DNA from: Cellvibrio polysaccharolyticus
GTDB lineage: Bacteria; Pseudomonadota; Gammaproteobacteria; Pseudomonadales; Cellvibrionaceae
NCBI RefSeq assembly: GCF_015182315.1
Contig: NZ_PRDL01000001.1
Coordinates: 682,001-746,000, forward strand
Direction: 5' to 3'
Length of the DNA: 64,000 nt
The position numbers were made by a program, and so were the translations under genes. This document shows, piece by piece, positions 53,818 to 63,398 of the stretch. The notes under the pieces were generated by a model that made no database searches, had not been told where the DNA came from, and was given only the letters and a program-made list of their open reading frames with translations. Positions within the stretch are counted from its first letter, which is position 1; the number at the start of each line of letters is the position of its first letter.

Positions 53818-55131
53818 CTAAAGATTTTTAACAAAAATCTTGGAGTTACGCTGGTAGTTGTAAAGGTTTTTCCTCGCGGTAGGCAGGTCTTCCAGATTAC
53901 CCGGCGCAAACCCCTGCTCGATAAACCAGTGGGCGGTGCGGGTGGTCAGCAGGAATAATTGGCGAATTTGCTGTTTGCGCGCATGTTGTTCCATTTGCTG
54001 TAAAAGAGCAGCAGCCCGGCCACCTTTACGGTAATCCTGATGCGTGGCGACACAGGCAATTTCGGCCATATCCCCGTAAGGATAAAGTGCCGCACAGGCG
54101 ATGATGGTGCCATCCTTTTCCATAACAAAAAACTTGTCGATCTCGGTTTCCAGCACTTCTCTGGAGCGGCGTACCAGCGTGCCGTCGTTTTCCAATGGCG
54201 TGATCAGTTCAATAATACCGCCCACATCATCAATGGTTGCCGAGCGCAGCTGCTCGTATTGGCCCGAGTAAACCATGGTGCCCAGTCCGTCGCGGGTAAA
54301 CAGTTCGGTAAGCAGTGCGCCATCGGTTGCGTAGCTGACCAGTTGTGCGCGGCTGACACCTTGCAAGCAGGCGAGGTAGCAGGCATGAAGCGCCTGATGA
54401 ATGTCGTTGTTCAGCGTAGTGCTGGCGCTTTCGAGGGTTTCCTTGCATTCCTGCAGGGAGAGTTGTTTCAGCAATTTGCCGTCGGTGTCGGTCACCCCGT
54501 CACCGTCAATAAAGGCGATCAGTTTGTCGGCCTTAATGGCGGTGGCCACGTGGGTGGCAACGTCGCTGAACGACAAGTTGAAAATTTCTCCGGTGGGGGA
54601 ATAGCCCAGGGGTGAAAGCAGCGCGATGGCTCGGGAGTCGAGCGCTGCTTGCAAGGGCGTGATGTTTACTTTGCGCACTTTGCCGGTGTGCTGCAAATCT
54701 ACCCCATCAATAACACCGTGGGGTTGTGCAACGGCGAAATTGCCGGACAGCACTTGCATATGCGCGCCGTGCATCGGCGAGTTGGGCAGCCCGGTAGACA
54801 GCGCTGCCTCTACGGTGATTCGCGCCTCGCCAATTGCCTGGATTACCGGTGCCAGATTGCTGCTGTCGGTGATGCGCAAGTTGTGGTGAAAGCGGCTCGG
54901 TGTGCCGGCCTGTTGCAGGCGGCTGTCAATTTGCGGGCGGGCGCCGTGCACCAGCACCAGCCTTACGCCAAGGCTGCTCAGCAGGGCAATGTCATGAATA
55001 ATATTACTGAAATTATCATGATTCAGCGCTTCGCCGGGCAGCATAAGTACAAAGGTTTTACCCCGGTGTGAATTGATATAGGGGGAGGAATGACGAAACC
55101 ATTTGACGTAATCCTGAGTATCAATAGGCAA
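53818..55131 (-). CDS. argA: N-acetylglutamate synthase (ArgA type)
   Basis: A 437-residue bifunctional-architecture enzyme: amino-acid kinase-like domain (about 20-290, with SPYINSHRGKTFVLMLPGEAL and LGVRLVLVHGARPQID) followed by a GNAT acetyltransferase domain (about 295-437, CVATHQDYRKGGRAAALLQQM). It makes N-acetylglutamate, first step of arginine synthesis. No ATG is available; I favour TTG at 55131, which has GAGAGAG upstream and gives the MPIDTQDYVKWFRH start seen in pseudomonad ArgA. A TTG at 55164, two bases after the argE stop, is the alternative. Confidence 0.92.
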   Translation of the reverse strand: MPIDTQDYVKWFRHSSPYINSHRGKTFVLMLPGEALNHDNFSNIIHDIALLSSLGVRLVLVHGARPQIDSRLQQAGTPSRFHHNLRITDSSNLAPVIQAIGEARITVEAALSTGLPNSPMHGAHMQVLSGNFAVAQPHGVIDGVDLQHTGKVRKVNITPLQAALDSRAIALLSPLGYSPTGEIFNLSFSDVATHVATAIKADKLIAFIDGDGVTDTDGKLLKQLSLQECKETLESASTTLNNDIHQALHACYLACLQGVSRAQLVSYATDGALLTELFTRDGLGTMVYSGQYEQLRSATIDDVGGIIELITPLENDGTLVRRSREVLETEIDKFFVMEKDGTIIACAALYPYGDMAEIACVATHQDYRKGGRAAALLQQMEQHARKQQIRQLFLLTTRTAHWFIEQGFAPGNLEDLPTARKNLYNYQRNSKIFVKNL

Positions 55132-55166
55132 GATGGCAACTCTCTCAAAAGTGGTTGAAGGCAAGC

Positions 55167-56336
55167 TTAGCGGGCGTTCGCCTGAGATGGCAAACAGAAC
55201 TGACGAATCAGCCCCTGGATAATTTCGACTGCCGGTGCGAGCTGTGCCGTATCAATAAACTCGTCAGGCTGGTGAGCCTGATCAATAGAGCCTGGTCCCA
55301 ATACAACCGTTTGCATGCCGAGTTGTTGCATAAACGGGGCTTCGGTCGCGAAGGCGACACTTTCACTGCGTTTGCCGGTCAGGTGCTCGCAGGCGCGAAT
55401 CAATTCGGCGTGTTCGTCCTCGGCAAAGGCATCAACGCCCTCGAACAGCGAAGACAGAATAATATCCGTGCCGCTCTTTTCGGCGATAGGCGTCAGTCGC
55501 TGCCGAATGGCGGCGCGCAGCGCTTCGTTATCCATGCCGGGCAGAGTGCGCAAATCGAAATGCAATTCGCAATCGGCGCAAATGCGGTTGGCGCCATCGC
55601 CGCCGTGAATGCAGCCGAGATTCAGGGTGGGCACGCTGACCGCAAACCCGGGGTTGTTGTAACGTTGTTGCAGATCCTGGCGCAGATCCATCAGTTCATT
55701 CATCACCTGCGCCATCGGCTCCAGCGCATTTCTGCCCAGCGCCGGGTTTGAGGAGTGGCCGCTTTGCCCCTGCACACGAATCGCCTCCATCATAATGCCC
55801 TTGTGCATGCGTATGGGCGTTAGCGCGGTGGGTTCACCAATAACTGCATAGCGCGCTTTCGGGGCGCCATTGGCCACCAGCGCCCGGGCGCCGCTCATGC
55901 TGCTTTCTTCATCGGCCGTGGCCAGGATAATAATCGGTTGTTCCAGTGGGGTGTTCAGAAAGGGCCGAACGGCTTCCAGCACCACCGGGAAAAAACCTTT
56001 CATATCGGTAGCGCCCAATCCGAAAAGTTTGCCGTCTTTTTCCGTGAGGCGAAACGGATCGGTCTGCCAGCGGTTTTGGTCGTAGGGCACGGTATCGCTG
56101 TGTCCTGCGAGAACCAGGCCGCCATCACCTTCGCCCAGGGTGGCGATCAAATTGGCTTTGCCCTGTTGCGGGAGCGACATAATTTGCGTACGAAACCCCA
56201 GATCTTCCAGCCACTCGGCCAGTAACTCAATAACCGGTAAATTGGGCATATCCCATTCCGGTACGGCACAGCTGACGGAGGGAATCGCGACCAGTTGCCG
56301 CAACTGCTTCTGATAGCGCTTTGCATCAAAACTCAT
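55167..56336 (-). CDS. argE: Acetylornithine deacetylase
   Basis: A 389-residue M20-family metallohydrolase that removes acetate from N-acetylornithine. Metal ligands: His in LVLAGHSDTVPYD, Asp in GLGATDMKGFFPV, Glu-Glu in ATADEESSMSGA, and the late His in GSIDQAHQPDEFI. Start ATG 56336 with AGG about ten bases upstream; an open frame to 56507 is rejected. It lies directly upstream of argA, so the two form an operon joining the first step and the deacetylation step. Confidence 0.95.
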   Translation of the reverse strand: MSFDAKRYQKQLRQLVAIPSVSCAVPEWDMPNLPVIELLAEWLEDLGFRTQIMSLPQQGKANLIATLGEGDGGLVLAGHSDTVPYDQNRWQTDPFRLTEKDGKLFGLGATDMKGFFPVVLEAVRPFLNTPLEQPIIILATADEESSMSGARALVANGAPKARYAVIGEPTALTPIRMHKGIMMEAIRVQGQSGHSSNPALGRNALEPMAQVMNELMDLRQDLQQRYNNPGFAVSVPTLNLGCIHGGDGANRICADCELHFDLRTLPGMDNEALRAAIRQRLTPIAEKSGTDIILSSLFEGVDAFAEDEHAELIRACEHLTGKRSESVAFATEAPFMQQLGMQTVVLGPGSIDQAHQPDEFIDTAQLAPAVEIIQGLIRQFCLPSQANAR

Positions 56337-56844
56337 AACCGGTACCTGTTGCTGGCGTGGTGAACGCCCGGATTTTAAGCGATGGATAACCTGAAAGTTC
56401 CACGCACTTATCGTAAATAGGACGGCGGCCTCCTGTGTGAACAGCGGATTGCGGTTGGCAATTTCTGTTAACGGACGCGTGCCGGGAATCGGATAAAGAT
56501 AAGGCAAATACCCGTTAATGGCAAAGCTGGCGATATGTGGCGTAAATTTTGCCTTTTTAAGGCGGTTAATTGATAACCACCGTTAGGTGCGCGCAATTAG
56601 CGTTCAGGTTGTGGCTTTGCAACACGTGTCATTGTTATGCAGAGATGTTGCGGTGCAGCGGGCGCGAAATCAGTGCATAAATATTGAATTTATTGCTACA
56701 GGCAGGCGGTGAATTTTTTAAAGGTTTGCCAGGTAAAAATGGGTTTTTGTTCTGTTAATAATCCGGTTCGGCTGGTAATTTCTATTACAGGTTTTAAAAA
56801 TTTTCACGCAGCTGGAAATCTGTAAATTATCAAGAGGTAGGCGA

Positions 56845-58347
56845 GTGAAAGGTTCAGACATTAACAATATTGTGATTGTGGGTGGCGGCACAGCAGGGTG
56901 GATGGCCGCGGCAAGTTTGTCGCGATTTTTTGAAGGAAAATCATCGGTTATTACGTTGGTGGAGTCGGAACAAATTGGCACGGTGGGTGTTGGTGAGGCG
57001 ACCATTCCGGGTATTCGTCAATTCAATTACTCGTTGGGAATTGATGAAATTGATTTCATTAAAAAAACCAATGCCAGTTTCAAACTGGGCATTGAGTTTC
57101 GCGATTGGTACAAGCCGGGCCGCCGGTTTTTTCATCCCTTTTCAGATTATGGCGTGTCTTTGCAAGGCGTCGATTTTCATCACTATGTTGCCCGCCTGCG
57201 TGAAGCAGGCGCGATGATTGACTTGGCGGATTTCAGTTTTTCCACACAAATGGCCCAGCTAAACCGTTTCGCCCAACCGCATGAGCAACCGCCGTCGTCG
57301 CTTGCTGATTTTAATTACGCGTATCATTTTGATGCAGGTTTATATGCCGCCTATTTGAAAAAATACGCGATGAACCGTGGCGTTGTTCGCAAAGAAGGCA
57401 AAGTAATCGATGTCAACCTGCGCGATGATGATGGTTTTATTGCATCGGTTGTGCTGGATTCCGGCGAGACCATTGCCGGACAGCTTTTTATTGATTGCTC
57501 GGGCTTTCGCGGTTTACTTATAGAAGGTGCGTTGCAAACCGGCTACGAAGACTGGCGTTGCTGGCTGCCCTGCGACAGTGCTGTAGCGGTGCAAACGGAT
57601 TTGTTTGGCGAGCCTTCACCTTTCACGCGTACCACTGCACGGGATGCCGGCTGGCAGTGGCAAATTCCCCTGCAGCATCGCACCGGTAATGGTTATGTTT
57701 ATGCCAGCCGATTTGTCGATCACGATATAGCAGCAACCACTTTGCTCAGTCATCTTGATACGGAACCAATTAATAACCCCAAACGGTTCGATTTCGTCAC
57801 CGGTTTGCGCAAGAAAATATGGAATAAAAACTGTTTTGCGTTGGGATTGGCGTCAGGTTTTCTGGAGCCGCTGGAGTCCACCAGTATTTCCCTGATTCAA
57901 ACAGGTTTGAGCAAGTTAATGCAGTTTTTTCCGGACAGCCATTTTAATCAATGCGATATCGATGAGGTCAACCGGTTGCACCGTATCGAGTTTGAACGCA
58001 TTCGCGATTTTATTATTTTGCATTACAAAGCAACCGCAAGGAACGACACTGATTTCTGGCGGTTTTGCCGTGGCATGGAAATACCCGAGTCGCTTGCTCA
58101 TAAAATAAAGCTGTTTGAAAGCCGTGGACATATTGTTATGTATGACCATGAGGCCTTTAAAAAGGAAAGTTGGCTATCCATTTATAATGGCTTTCATTGC
58201 CAGCCGCAGCGCTACGACAGCAGGGCTGACCGCATGAGTATGGCTGAACTGAAATCTCACCTGGAAAAAATGCAAGCGGCTATTGCGCAGGCTGCCCGGC
58301 AAACCATGTCGCACGGCGACTTTATTGCCCGCCATTGTCAGGCGTGA
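56845..58347 (+). CDS. Flavin-dependent (tryptophan-type) halogenase family protein
   Basis: A 500-residue FAD enzyme with the full halogenase set: Rossmann VIVGGGTAGWMAAASL, catalytic Lys K80 in NASFKLGIEF (PrnA K79), WxWxIP motif (GWQWQIPL) that blocks monooxygenase activity, and E344 in LEPLESTSI (PrnA E346). Starts with GTG at 56845 with AGAGG upstream. It converges with a large TBDR gene; such halogenase-like genes recur beside carbohydrate TBDRs in Caulobacter, Xanthomonas and Cellvibrio relatives, but their substrate is unknown. No reductase partner is in the window. Upstream (56337-56844) I see no gene, only an ACACGTGT palindrome at 56622. Confidence 0.92.
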   Translation: MKGSDINNIVIVGGGTAGWMAAASLSRFFEGKSSVITLVESEQIGTVGVGEATIPGIRQFNYSLGIDEIDFIKKTNASFKLGIEFRDWYKPGRRFFHPFSDYGVSLQGVDFHHYVARLREAGAMIDLADFSFSTQMAQLNRFAQPHEQPPSSLADFNYAYHFDAGLYAAYLKKYAMNRGVVRKEGKVIDVNLRDDDGFIASVVLDSGETIAGQLFIDCSGFRGLLIEGALQTGYEDWRCWLPCDSAVAVQTDLFGEPSPFTRTTARDAGWQWQIPLQHRTGNGYVYASRFVDHDIAATTLLSHLDTEPINNPKRFDFVTGLRKKIWNKNCFALGLASGFLEPLESTSISLIQTGLSKLMQFFPDSHFNQCDIDEVNRLHRIEFERIRDFIILHYKATARNDTDFWRFCRGMEIPESLAHKIKLFESRGHIVMYDHEAFKKESWLSIYNGFHCQPQRYDSRADRMSMAELKSHLEKMQAAIAQAARQTMSHGDFIARHCQA

Positions 58348-58382
58348 TATCGAGCTTTATATAAGCCTGGTTTGTTCATATA

Positions 58383-58418
58383 AAAAACCACCATCGTTCA
58401 TCGCGATGGTGGTTTTCT
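58383..58418. terminator. Bidirectional terminator
   Basis: AAAACCACCATCG and CGATGGTGGTTTT between the halogenase (plus) and the TBDR (minus). Confidence 0.9.
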
Positions 58419-58452
58419 TGTGCGCTATTTTACGGATTTTTCGTCCAGGCTA

Positions 58453-61400
58453 TTAAAAAGCTACCCTTGCACCCAATGACCAGCGCGCCTCATAAATATT
58501 CTGGAAGGCTTTTTGGTCTTTGTGTTCGAGATAGGTTTGCTGGAATTCCTCAGTGATATTGGCTCCATTCAGATAAAGATCCAGATTGTCGGTCACGCTC
58601 CAGGTCACGTTCAAATCCAGTTGGCCGTAATCGTCCTGATACAAACTCTGGTAGCCGGTGTCGAAACGTCCTGCGGTAATCAGGCGCGGCGAACGGAAGT
58701 TGTAGGCCAGGCGCGCAGAGAGGAAATCATTTTCATACCAGCCCACAATGTTGTAGGTGTTTTTGGAGTTGTTTACAAAAGGCATTTCCTTACCGCCAAA
58801 ACCCACCGCATCCTGTGAACTGTCGGAGTAGGTGTAGTTCACATCAAAACCGAAATTGGAAATGATGCTGTCAGTAAAATCACGGAAAGCAATTTTCGCG
58901 GCCAGTTCAATACCCTGTACCTTGCCGCCTTTTCCTTGCACCGGTGAAGAGAAAGGATGTGGCCCACGATTAACACCGTCATCGTCCGGTTCATCCATCA
59001 TGATGCGGCCCGATTGGATAAAGCTGTCGATGTCGATATGGAAAAGTGCTGCACCCAATACTGATGCGCTGCCCACATACCATTCAATGGAAACGTCGGT
59101 GTTACTGGCGCGCGTCGGATCAAGATCCGGATTGCCTTGCAGGCTGCCGTTCAGCACGCGCATACACTGACACTCTTCGTTGAAAGTGCGCCCGATCGTT
59201 TTGCCGCCGCCCCAGCTCAACAGGCTTAATGGCTGCATGGTTTCGCCGTAAGAAAAACGTACTTTCAAATCGTCTGTCAGGTCATAGGCCAGGTTCAATG
59301 CCGGTAATACGTCGGTGTATTTACGGTTTCTGGTTTCAGTGCCCACCGCGTAGTTGGCGCCTGAGTGAGGCACTGCACCGCCTACCAGATTTTGCAAAAC
59401 GGTCAGCTCGGTATCAATGACCTTCACGCCGAGATTACCGCTCAGATCTCCTGCGGCAAAATTAACCTGTGCAAAGTAATGCCACTCATCGAGATTCACT
59501 TTATAAGTTCTACCCGGGTGAATGACTTCATATTGCGGGCCAAATATTTTTTCCTGATAGGCAACCACATCATCAAAAATACGCGGGTCAGCTACCCATA
59601 CGCCAGGAATGCCGGACGCGCCGCCAAAATTATCTACCCAGATAACGTCGTTGTATTGATCGCTGCGGATTGGTGGAATCAGGGTGTAGTTGACGAACTC
59701 GCCATTGACCATTTCGCCCTGCGGCAAGTTGGGGTCACATTCCGGTGTGCCGGCAAACTGGTCAACGGCTTTATAAAGCGCCGAGCAGCCGGTGTCATCG
59801 AAGGTGCTGAACAGGTCGTAAACGGTATGATCAACTTCGCGCTCGCTGCGGCGAATCCCAAAATCGACACTGGTAACAAAAGGAACCGTTTCAAATGCAT
59901 AGTTCCACCTGGTGCTGTAGGTGTTCAGCTCACCTTTGTCGCGGGTGTTGCCTTCGGAGGCGATAGCGCCCACATGGTAGGAGTCGATACTTCTCATGTA
60001 ATCGGCAACCGACATTTGCCCCTGGCCGCCATCAACAATTTGATCGAATCCGGAAAAAACCGGATGCTTGCCGGACGCGTCATAGGTGAGAATAAAATCG
60101 CTGTCTTCAATGGCGCCCGGTGAGTAAGCCACGTAGCAGCCACCGTTATCACCTACTGGTACATCGTTCTCGCCGCAATATTCTGCCGGCATCAAGCCAC
60201 CCGGGCCGGTAATGCGCGTGCCTTTATCAATGCTCAGGATATCGCCTTCGGTGTAACCATGGCGCATGTTGGAATTTGCCGTTGCCCGGGTTAGCCGCAC
60301 CTGCCCGGTGAGCGCGCCGCCGTTGTCGAAATTCAGCTCAAGGTTGGCGTTTTCCGATTTTTCCAGGTTGTAGTTGGTTTGCGAAAAAGACTGCAAGCGG
60401 TTGGGGAAAACATTGAAGGTGTTGGCGGTGCGCCAGTTTTGAATGTTGCCGTTACTGTCTTGTACGGTGAATTCCTTATCGAGAAATTTACCTTCCGGTA
60501 CGTAAAGGTAATCACTGAACGACTGCCAGCGGTTGTTCATGGAGAAGCCGGCACGGCGGTTGTAACGCTCCTGTTTGCTGTAGAAATAATCAGCAACCAG
60601 CTCAATGCCATCGGTCAGCTGCGCCTGAAATGAAGCATTCAGGCCATCGCGATTACGTTCTTCCGCTTTGTGAAATGCACCGAAACCCTGGGGAGAAACG
60701 TGGTAAATGCCCGGGTTTATCTCGGGTACATTGTTGTAGTGGTTGTTGTAGGTGGCACCGATGCCACCATTTTCAGATGAGTCAAAGTAACCGTTGTAAT
60801 CGGAGGCGAGATTTTTTTCGGTGGTAACCGCGCTGATCACGAAACCGTAGGTGTCGTTATTCCAGCCGACCAGAGCGTTAACCGACGGGTCGGTTTCCTT
60901 GCTGATGGAGCCCCGGTCAAATTCTGCAGCACCGGCAAAGGTCCAGCCTTCGTCCAGATCAAAAGGGCGGCGGGTTTTCAGGTTGATGCTGCCGGAAATA
61001 CCCTGCGCATTCAGCGAGGCGAGTGGTGATTTGTAGACGTCGGCACCGGAAAATAGCTGCGAAGGCAAATCGCCAAAATCGGCGCCCGAGCTATCAATGG
61101 TAGTGGCGCTGAGGAAAGTTTCGCCATTCAATGAGGTGGCGACATTGGACAGGCCGCGAATTTGCACCGGGCCACCCTCACCGGCGGTACGCTCGATTTG
61201 AATGCCGGGGATGCGCTGCAAGGAGTCGGAAATGGTCGAGTCGGGCAGTTTGCCAATGTCTTCTGCCGAGATGGCGTCGACCACCGAGGCTGCATCGCGT
61301 TTGATGTTAACGGCGTTCAGCTGGGATGCATAAACCCCGGTAACCACCAGCTCTTCGACCGGTTGCTCCTGCGCCTGTGAATAACCCGAGGTGAGCAGGC

Positions 61401-61458
61401 AGGCCGAAATGGCGGAGGTCAGAATTTTTTTGTGTAACGCCCTGGGAGTAGCGTTCAT
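58453..61458 (-). CDS. TonB-dependent receptor near the halogenase
   Basis: A 1001-residue outer-membrane receptor of the large oligosaccharide type. Signal peptide to about GYSQAQ (residue 30), TonB box in PVEELVVTG, plug with DIGKLPDSTISDSLQRIPGI, barrel ending in WSLGARVAF. AAGAGG precedes the ATG. Two LacI-type palindromes lie 198-209 and 340-352 bp upstream, indicating sugar-responsive control different from the arabinan receptors. Substrate unknown. Confidence 0.93.
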   Translation of the reverse strand: MNATPRALHKKILTSAISACLLTSGYSQAQEQPVEELVVTGVYASQLNAVNIKRDAASVVDAISAEDIGKLPDSTISDSLQRIPGIQIERTAGEGGPVQIRGLSNVATSLNGETFLSATTIDSSGADFGDLPSQLFSGADVYKSPLASLNAQGISGSINLKTRRPFDLDEGWTFAGAAEFDRGSISKETDPSVNALVGWNNDTYGFVISAVTTEKNLASDYNGYFDSSENGGIGATYNNHYNNVPEINPGIYHVSPQGFGAFHKAEERNRDGLNASFQAQLTDGIELVADYFYSKQERYNRRAGFSMNNRWQSFSDYLYVPEGKFLDKEFTVQDSNGNIQNWRTANTFNVFPNRLQSFSQTNYNLEKSENANLELNFDNGGALTGQVRLTRATANSNMRHGYTEGDILSIDKGTRITGPGGLMPAEYCGENDVPVGDNGGCYVAYSPGAIEDSDFILTYDASGKHPVFSGFDQIVDGGQGQMSVADYMRSIDSYHVGAIASEGNTRDKGELNTYSTRWNYAFETVPFVTSVDFGIRRSEREVDHTVYDLFSTFDDTGCSALYKAVDQFAGTPECDPNLPQGEMVNGEFVNYTLIPPIRSDQYNDVIWVDNFGGASGIPGVWVADPRIFDDVVAYQEKIFGPQYEVIHPGRTYKVNLDEWHYFAQVNFAAGDLSGNLGVKVIDTELTVLQNLVGGAVPHSGANYAVGTETRNRKYTDVLPALNLAYDLTDDLKVRFSYGETMQPLSLLSWGGGKTIGRTFNEECQCMRVLNGSLQGNPDLDPTRASNTDVSIEWYVGSASVLGAALFHIDIDSFIQSGRIMMDEPDDDGVNRGPHPFSSPVQGKGGKVQGIELAAKIAFRDFTDSIISNFGFDVNYTYSDSSQDAVGFGGKEMPFVNNSKNTYNIVGWYENDFLSARLAYNFRSPRLITAGRFDTGYQSLYQDDYGQLDLNVTWSVTDNLDLYLNGANITEEFQQTYLEHKDQKAFQNIYEARWSLGARVAF

Positions 61459-61655
61459 AGGTAATCCTCTTGATAGTCATAGGTACTGCTTGAAAATTCA
61501 CAAATCAGCTACCGGCAATAAGGCTTTTTATTGAATGCTGCCCAGGAAACCCCTTGAGGTTTCACCGCTGTTTTTTTCGAAGTACTGAAAATACAGCCTG
61601 TTCTGGTGCAGCATTTTTTAGGATTTGTTCAGCCGCGTATTTTTTACGCCGACCA

Positions 61656-61667
61656 GACAACGTTGTC
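61656..61667 (-). promoter_or_regulatory. LacI-family operator, proximal
   Basis: GACAAC-GTTGTC, a perfect palindrome with the CG centre typical of LacI-family operators, upstream of the TBDR at 61458. Confidence 0.65.
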
Positions 61668-61797
61668 AATTTGGTGTGTTGTTTCGCGGAGATTAATGTG
61701 CCATTTGCTGAGGCATATAAGCACCGTATATTTTTATCTTATTGTTTTTTATATAAATTTATTTTTATATTCTTTTTGTAAAGTATTGATAACGAAA

Positions 61798-61810
61798 TGA
61801 CAACGTTGTT
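61798..61810 (-). promoter_or_regulatory. LacI-family operator, distal
   Basis: TGACAAC-GTTGTT, second copy of the same core, 142 bp from the first. Two sites at this distance could support repression by DNA looping. No LacI gene is in the window. Confidence 0.55.
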
Positions 61811-61980
61811 GTTGTGGTCTGATTTTTAACCGTTCAGGTGCTGCTCCTGAAAAGAGCAGGCGAGCATGATGTTGGTGCACAGGGTGGGGGTTATGAGGTT
61901 GGTTGGTCACTGGCGGGAGGCGCAGCGGCGGGCATTCGGGTGGAAAAACATACCAGAGTGAAGTGATCGCGATAATCAGG

Positions 61981-62008
61981 CGGTTTAACGGTTTAACGGT
62001 TTAACGGT
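61981..62008. repeat. Short 8-bp tandem repeat
   Basis: CGGTTTAA three times plus a partial fourth copy. Role unknown. The remainder of 61811-62048 shows no gene. Confidence 0.7.
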
Positions 62009-62048
62009 GTTGTGGGCGATGATCGGGTGGCAGGAGATGCTGTGCAAG

Positions 62049-62084
62049 GAAAACCGGGCGGCTGCAAATCTCTGCAGCCGCCCG
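62049..62084 (-). terminator. Terminator of the pit gene
   Basis: On the minus strand CGGGCGGCTGCA-GAGATT-TGCAGCCGCCCG followed by GTTTTCC, a 12-bp perfect stem just after the stop of the transporter. Confidence 0.88.
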
Positions 62085-62093
62085 TTGGGCGTA

Positions 62094-63368
62094 TCAGGTG
62101 AAAACGCCTTTGAAGAAAAAGAAAAACAGAATGGAAAGTCCGGCACCGGCGGGCAGGGTAATAATCCATGACAGGAAGATTTTGCCAATAACACCCAGGT
62201 TCAAGGCGCCAATACCGCGCGCCAGGCCAACACCCAGTACCGCGCCCACCAGGGTGTGCGTGGTAGACAACGGCATACCGGTTCCCGAGGCGACAATCAC
62301 CGTGGCTGCGGCTGCCATCTCTGCGGCAAAGCCGCGGCTCGGCGTCAGTTCGGTGATTTTTTTGCCGATGGTCATGATCACTTTCCAGCCGTAGGTCAGC
62401 AGGCCAATCACGATACCGACTGCGCCCAGTAATAATACCCACGAGGGCACGGGGGAGGACGCGTGTACTTCTCCGGAATTAATAATGTCGATTACCGCCG
62501 CCATAGGGCCAACAGCGTTCGATACATCGTTGGAGCCGTGTGCAAACGCCATGGCACAGGCAGTAAAAATCATCAGAATGCCAAACACGCGCTCAACGCT
62601 GGCATAGCGGTTTTCAGCGTCGGCAGCGGCATCTCGGGTAACTCGACGCAATAGCATAACGCCAACACCGGTAACTATTCCCGCAACCACTAATGCAATA
62701 AGCGTGCTTTGGCCAAAAGTGAATTGTATGCCCGAGTCCTTCAGAACATGGCTTAACCCTTTCAGTATTGTCACCATGGAAATCAGGAAGCCAACCGCAA
62801 ACATATAAAAAGGGATGTAACGTTTGGCGTTGGTAAACGGATCTTCGGTATCAAGAATGAGATGTTGCACCGAGCGGAAAATCCAGAATGCTATAAAGCC
62901 TGCAATGACTGGAGATATAACCCAGCTGGACACAATGGAGGTTACCGAGCTCCAGGCAACGGCATCCATCGATATACCTACCGCCGCAAAACCGATAATT
63001 GCTCCTACCAGTGAGTGGGTAGTAGACACCGGCCAGCCCATGATACTGGCCAGTAGTAGCCAGCAGCCGGCAGCCAGCAAGGACGATAGCATCCCGAACA
63101 CCAGCAAATCGGGTTTGTCATTCATGAACTCGGAGTTGACGATACCGCTGCGAATCGTTGCGGTTACTTCACCGCCGGCCAGGTAAGCACCGAGAAATTC
63201 AAACACCATGGCCACACAGATGGCTTGGCGCATGGTCAGAGCACGGGAGCCCACGGAGGTGCCCATAGCGTTGGCGACGTCATTGGCGCCGATACCCCAC
63301 GCCATAAACACGCCAAAGACACAGGCCAGAATAAGTAAAATGTGGCCGTATTCAGCAATCACGGACAT
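62094..63368 (-). CDS. pit: PiT-family inorganic phosphate transporter
   Basis: A 424-residue inner-membrane phosphate symporter. Both PiT signature repeats are clear: MAWGIGANDVANAMGTSVGS near the N-terminus and CAMAFAHGSNDVSNAVGPM in the second half, each followed by a STTHSLVGA or STTHTLVGA segment. About ten hydrophobic segments. GAGG precedes the ATG. It follows the DUF47 gene by 30 bp, the usual pair. Confidence 0.94.
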   Translation of the reverse strand: MSVIAEYGHILLILACVFGVFMAWGIGANDVANAMGTSVGSRALTMRQAICVAMVFEFLGAYLAGGEVTATIRSGIVNSEFMNDKPDLLVFGMLSSLLAAGCWLLLASIMGWPVSTTHSLVGAIIGFAAVGISMDAVAWSSVTSIVSSWVISPVIAGFIAFWIFRSVQHLILDTEDPFTNAKRYIPFYMFAVGFLISMVTILKGLSHVLKDSGIQFTFGQSTLIALVVAGIVTGVGVMLLRRVTRDAAADAENRYASVERVFGILMIFTACAMAFAHGSNDVSNAVGPMAAVIDIINSGEVHASSPVPSWVLLLGAVGIVIGLLTYGWKVIMTIGKKITELTPSRGFAAEMAAAATVIVASGTGMPLSTTHTLVGAVLGVGLARGIGALNLGVIGKIFLSWIITLPAGAGLSILFFFFFKGVFT

Positions 63369-63398
63369 TGGTTGTATTCCTCTGGAGGGAAGGGAAGG

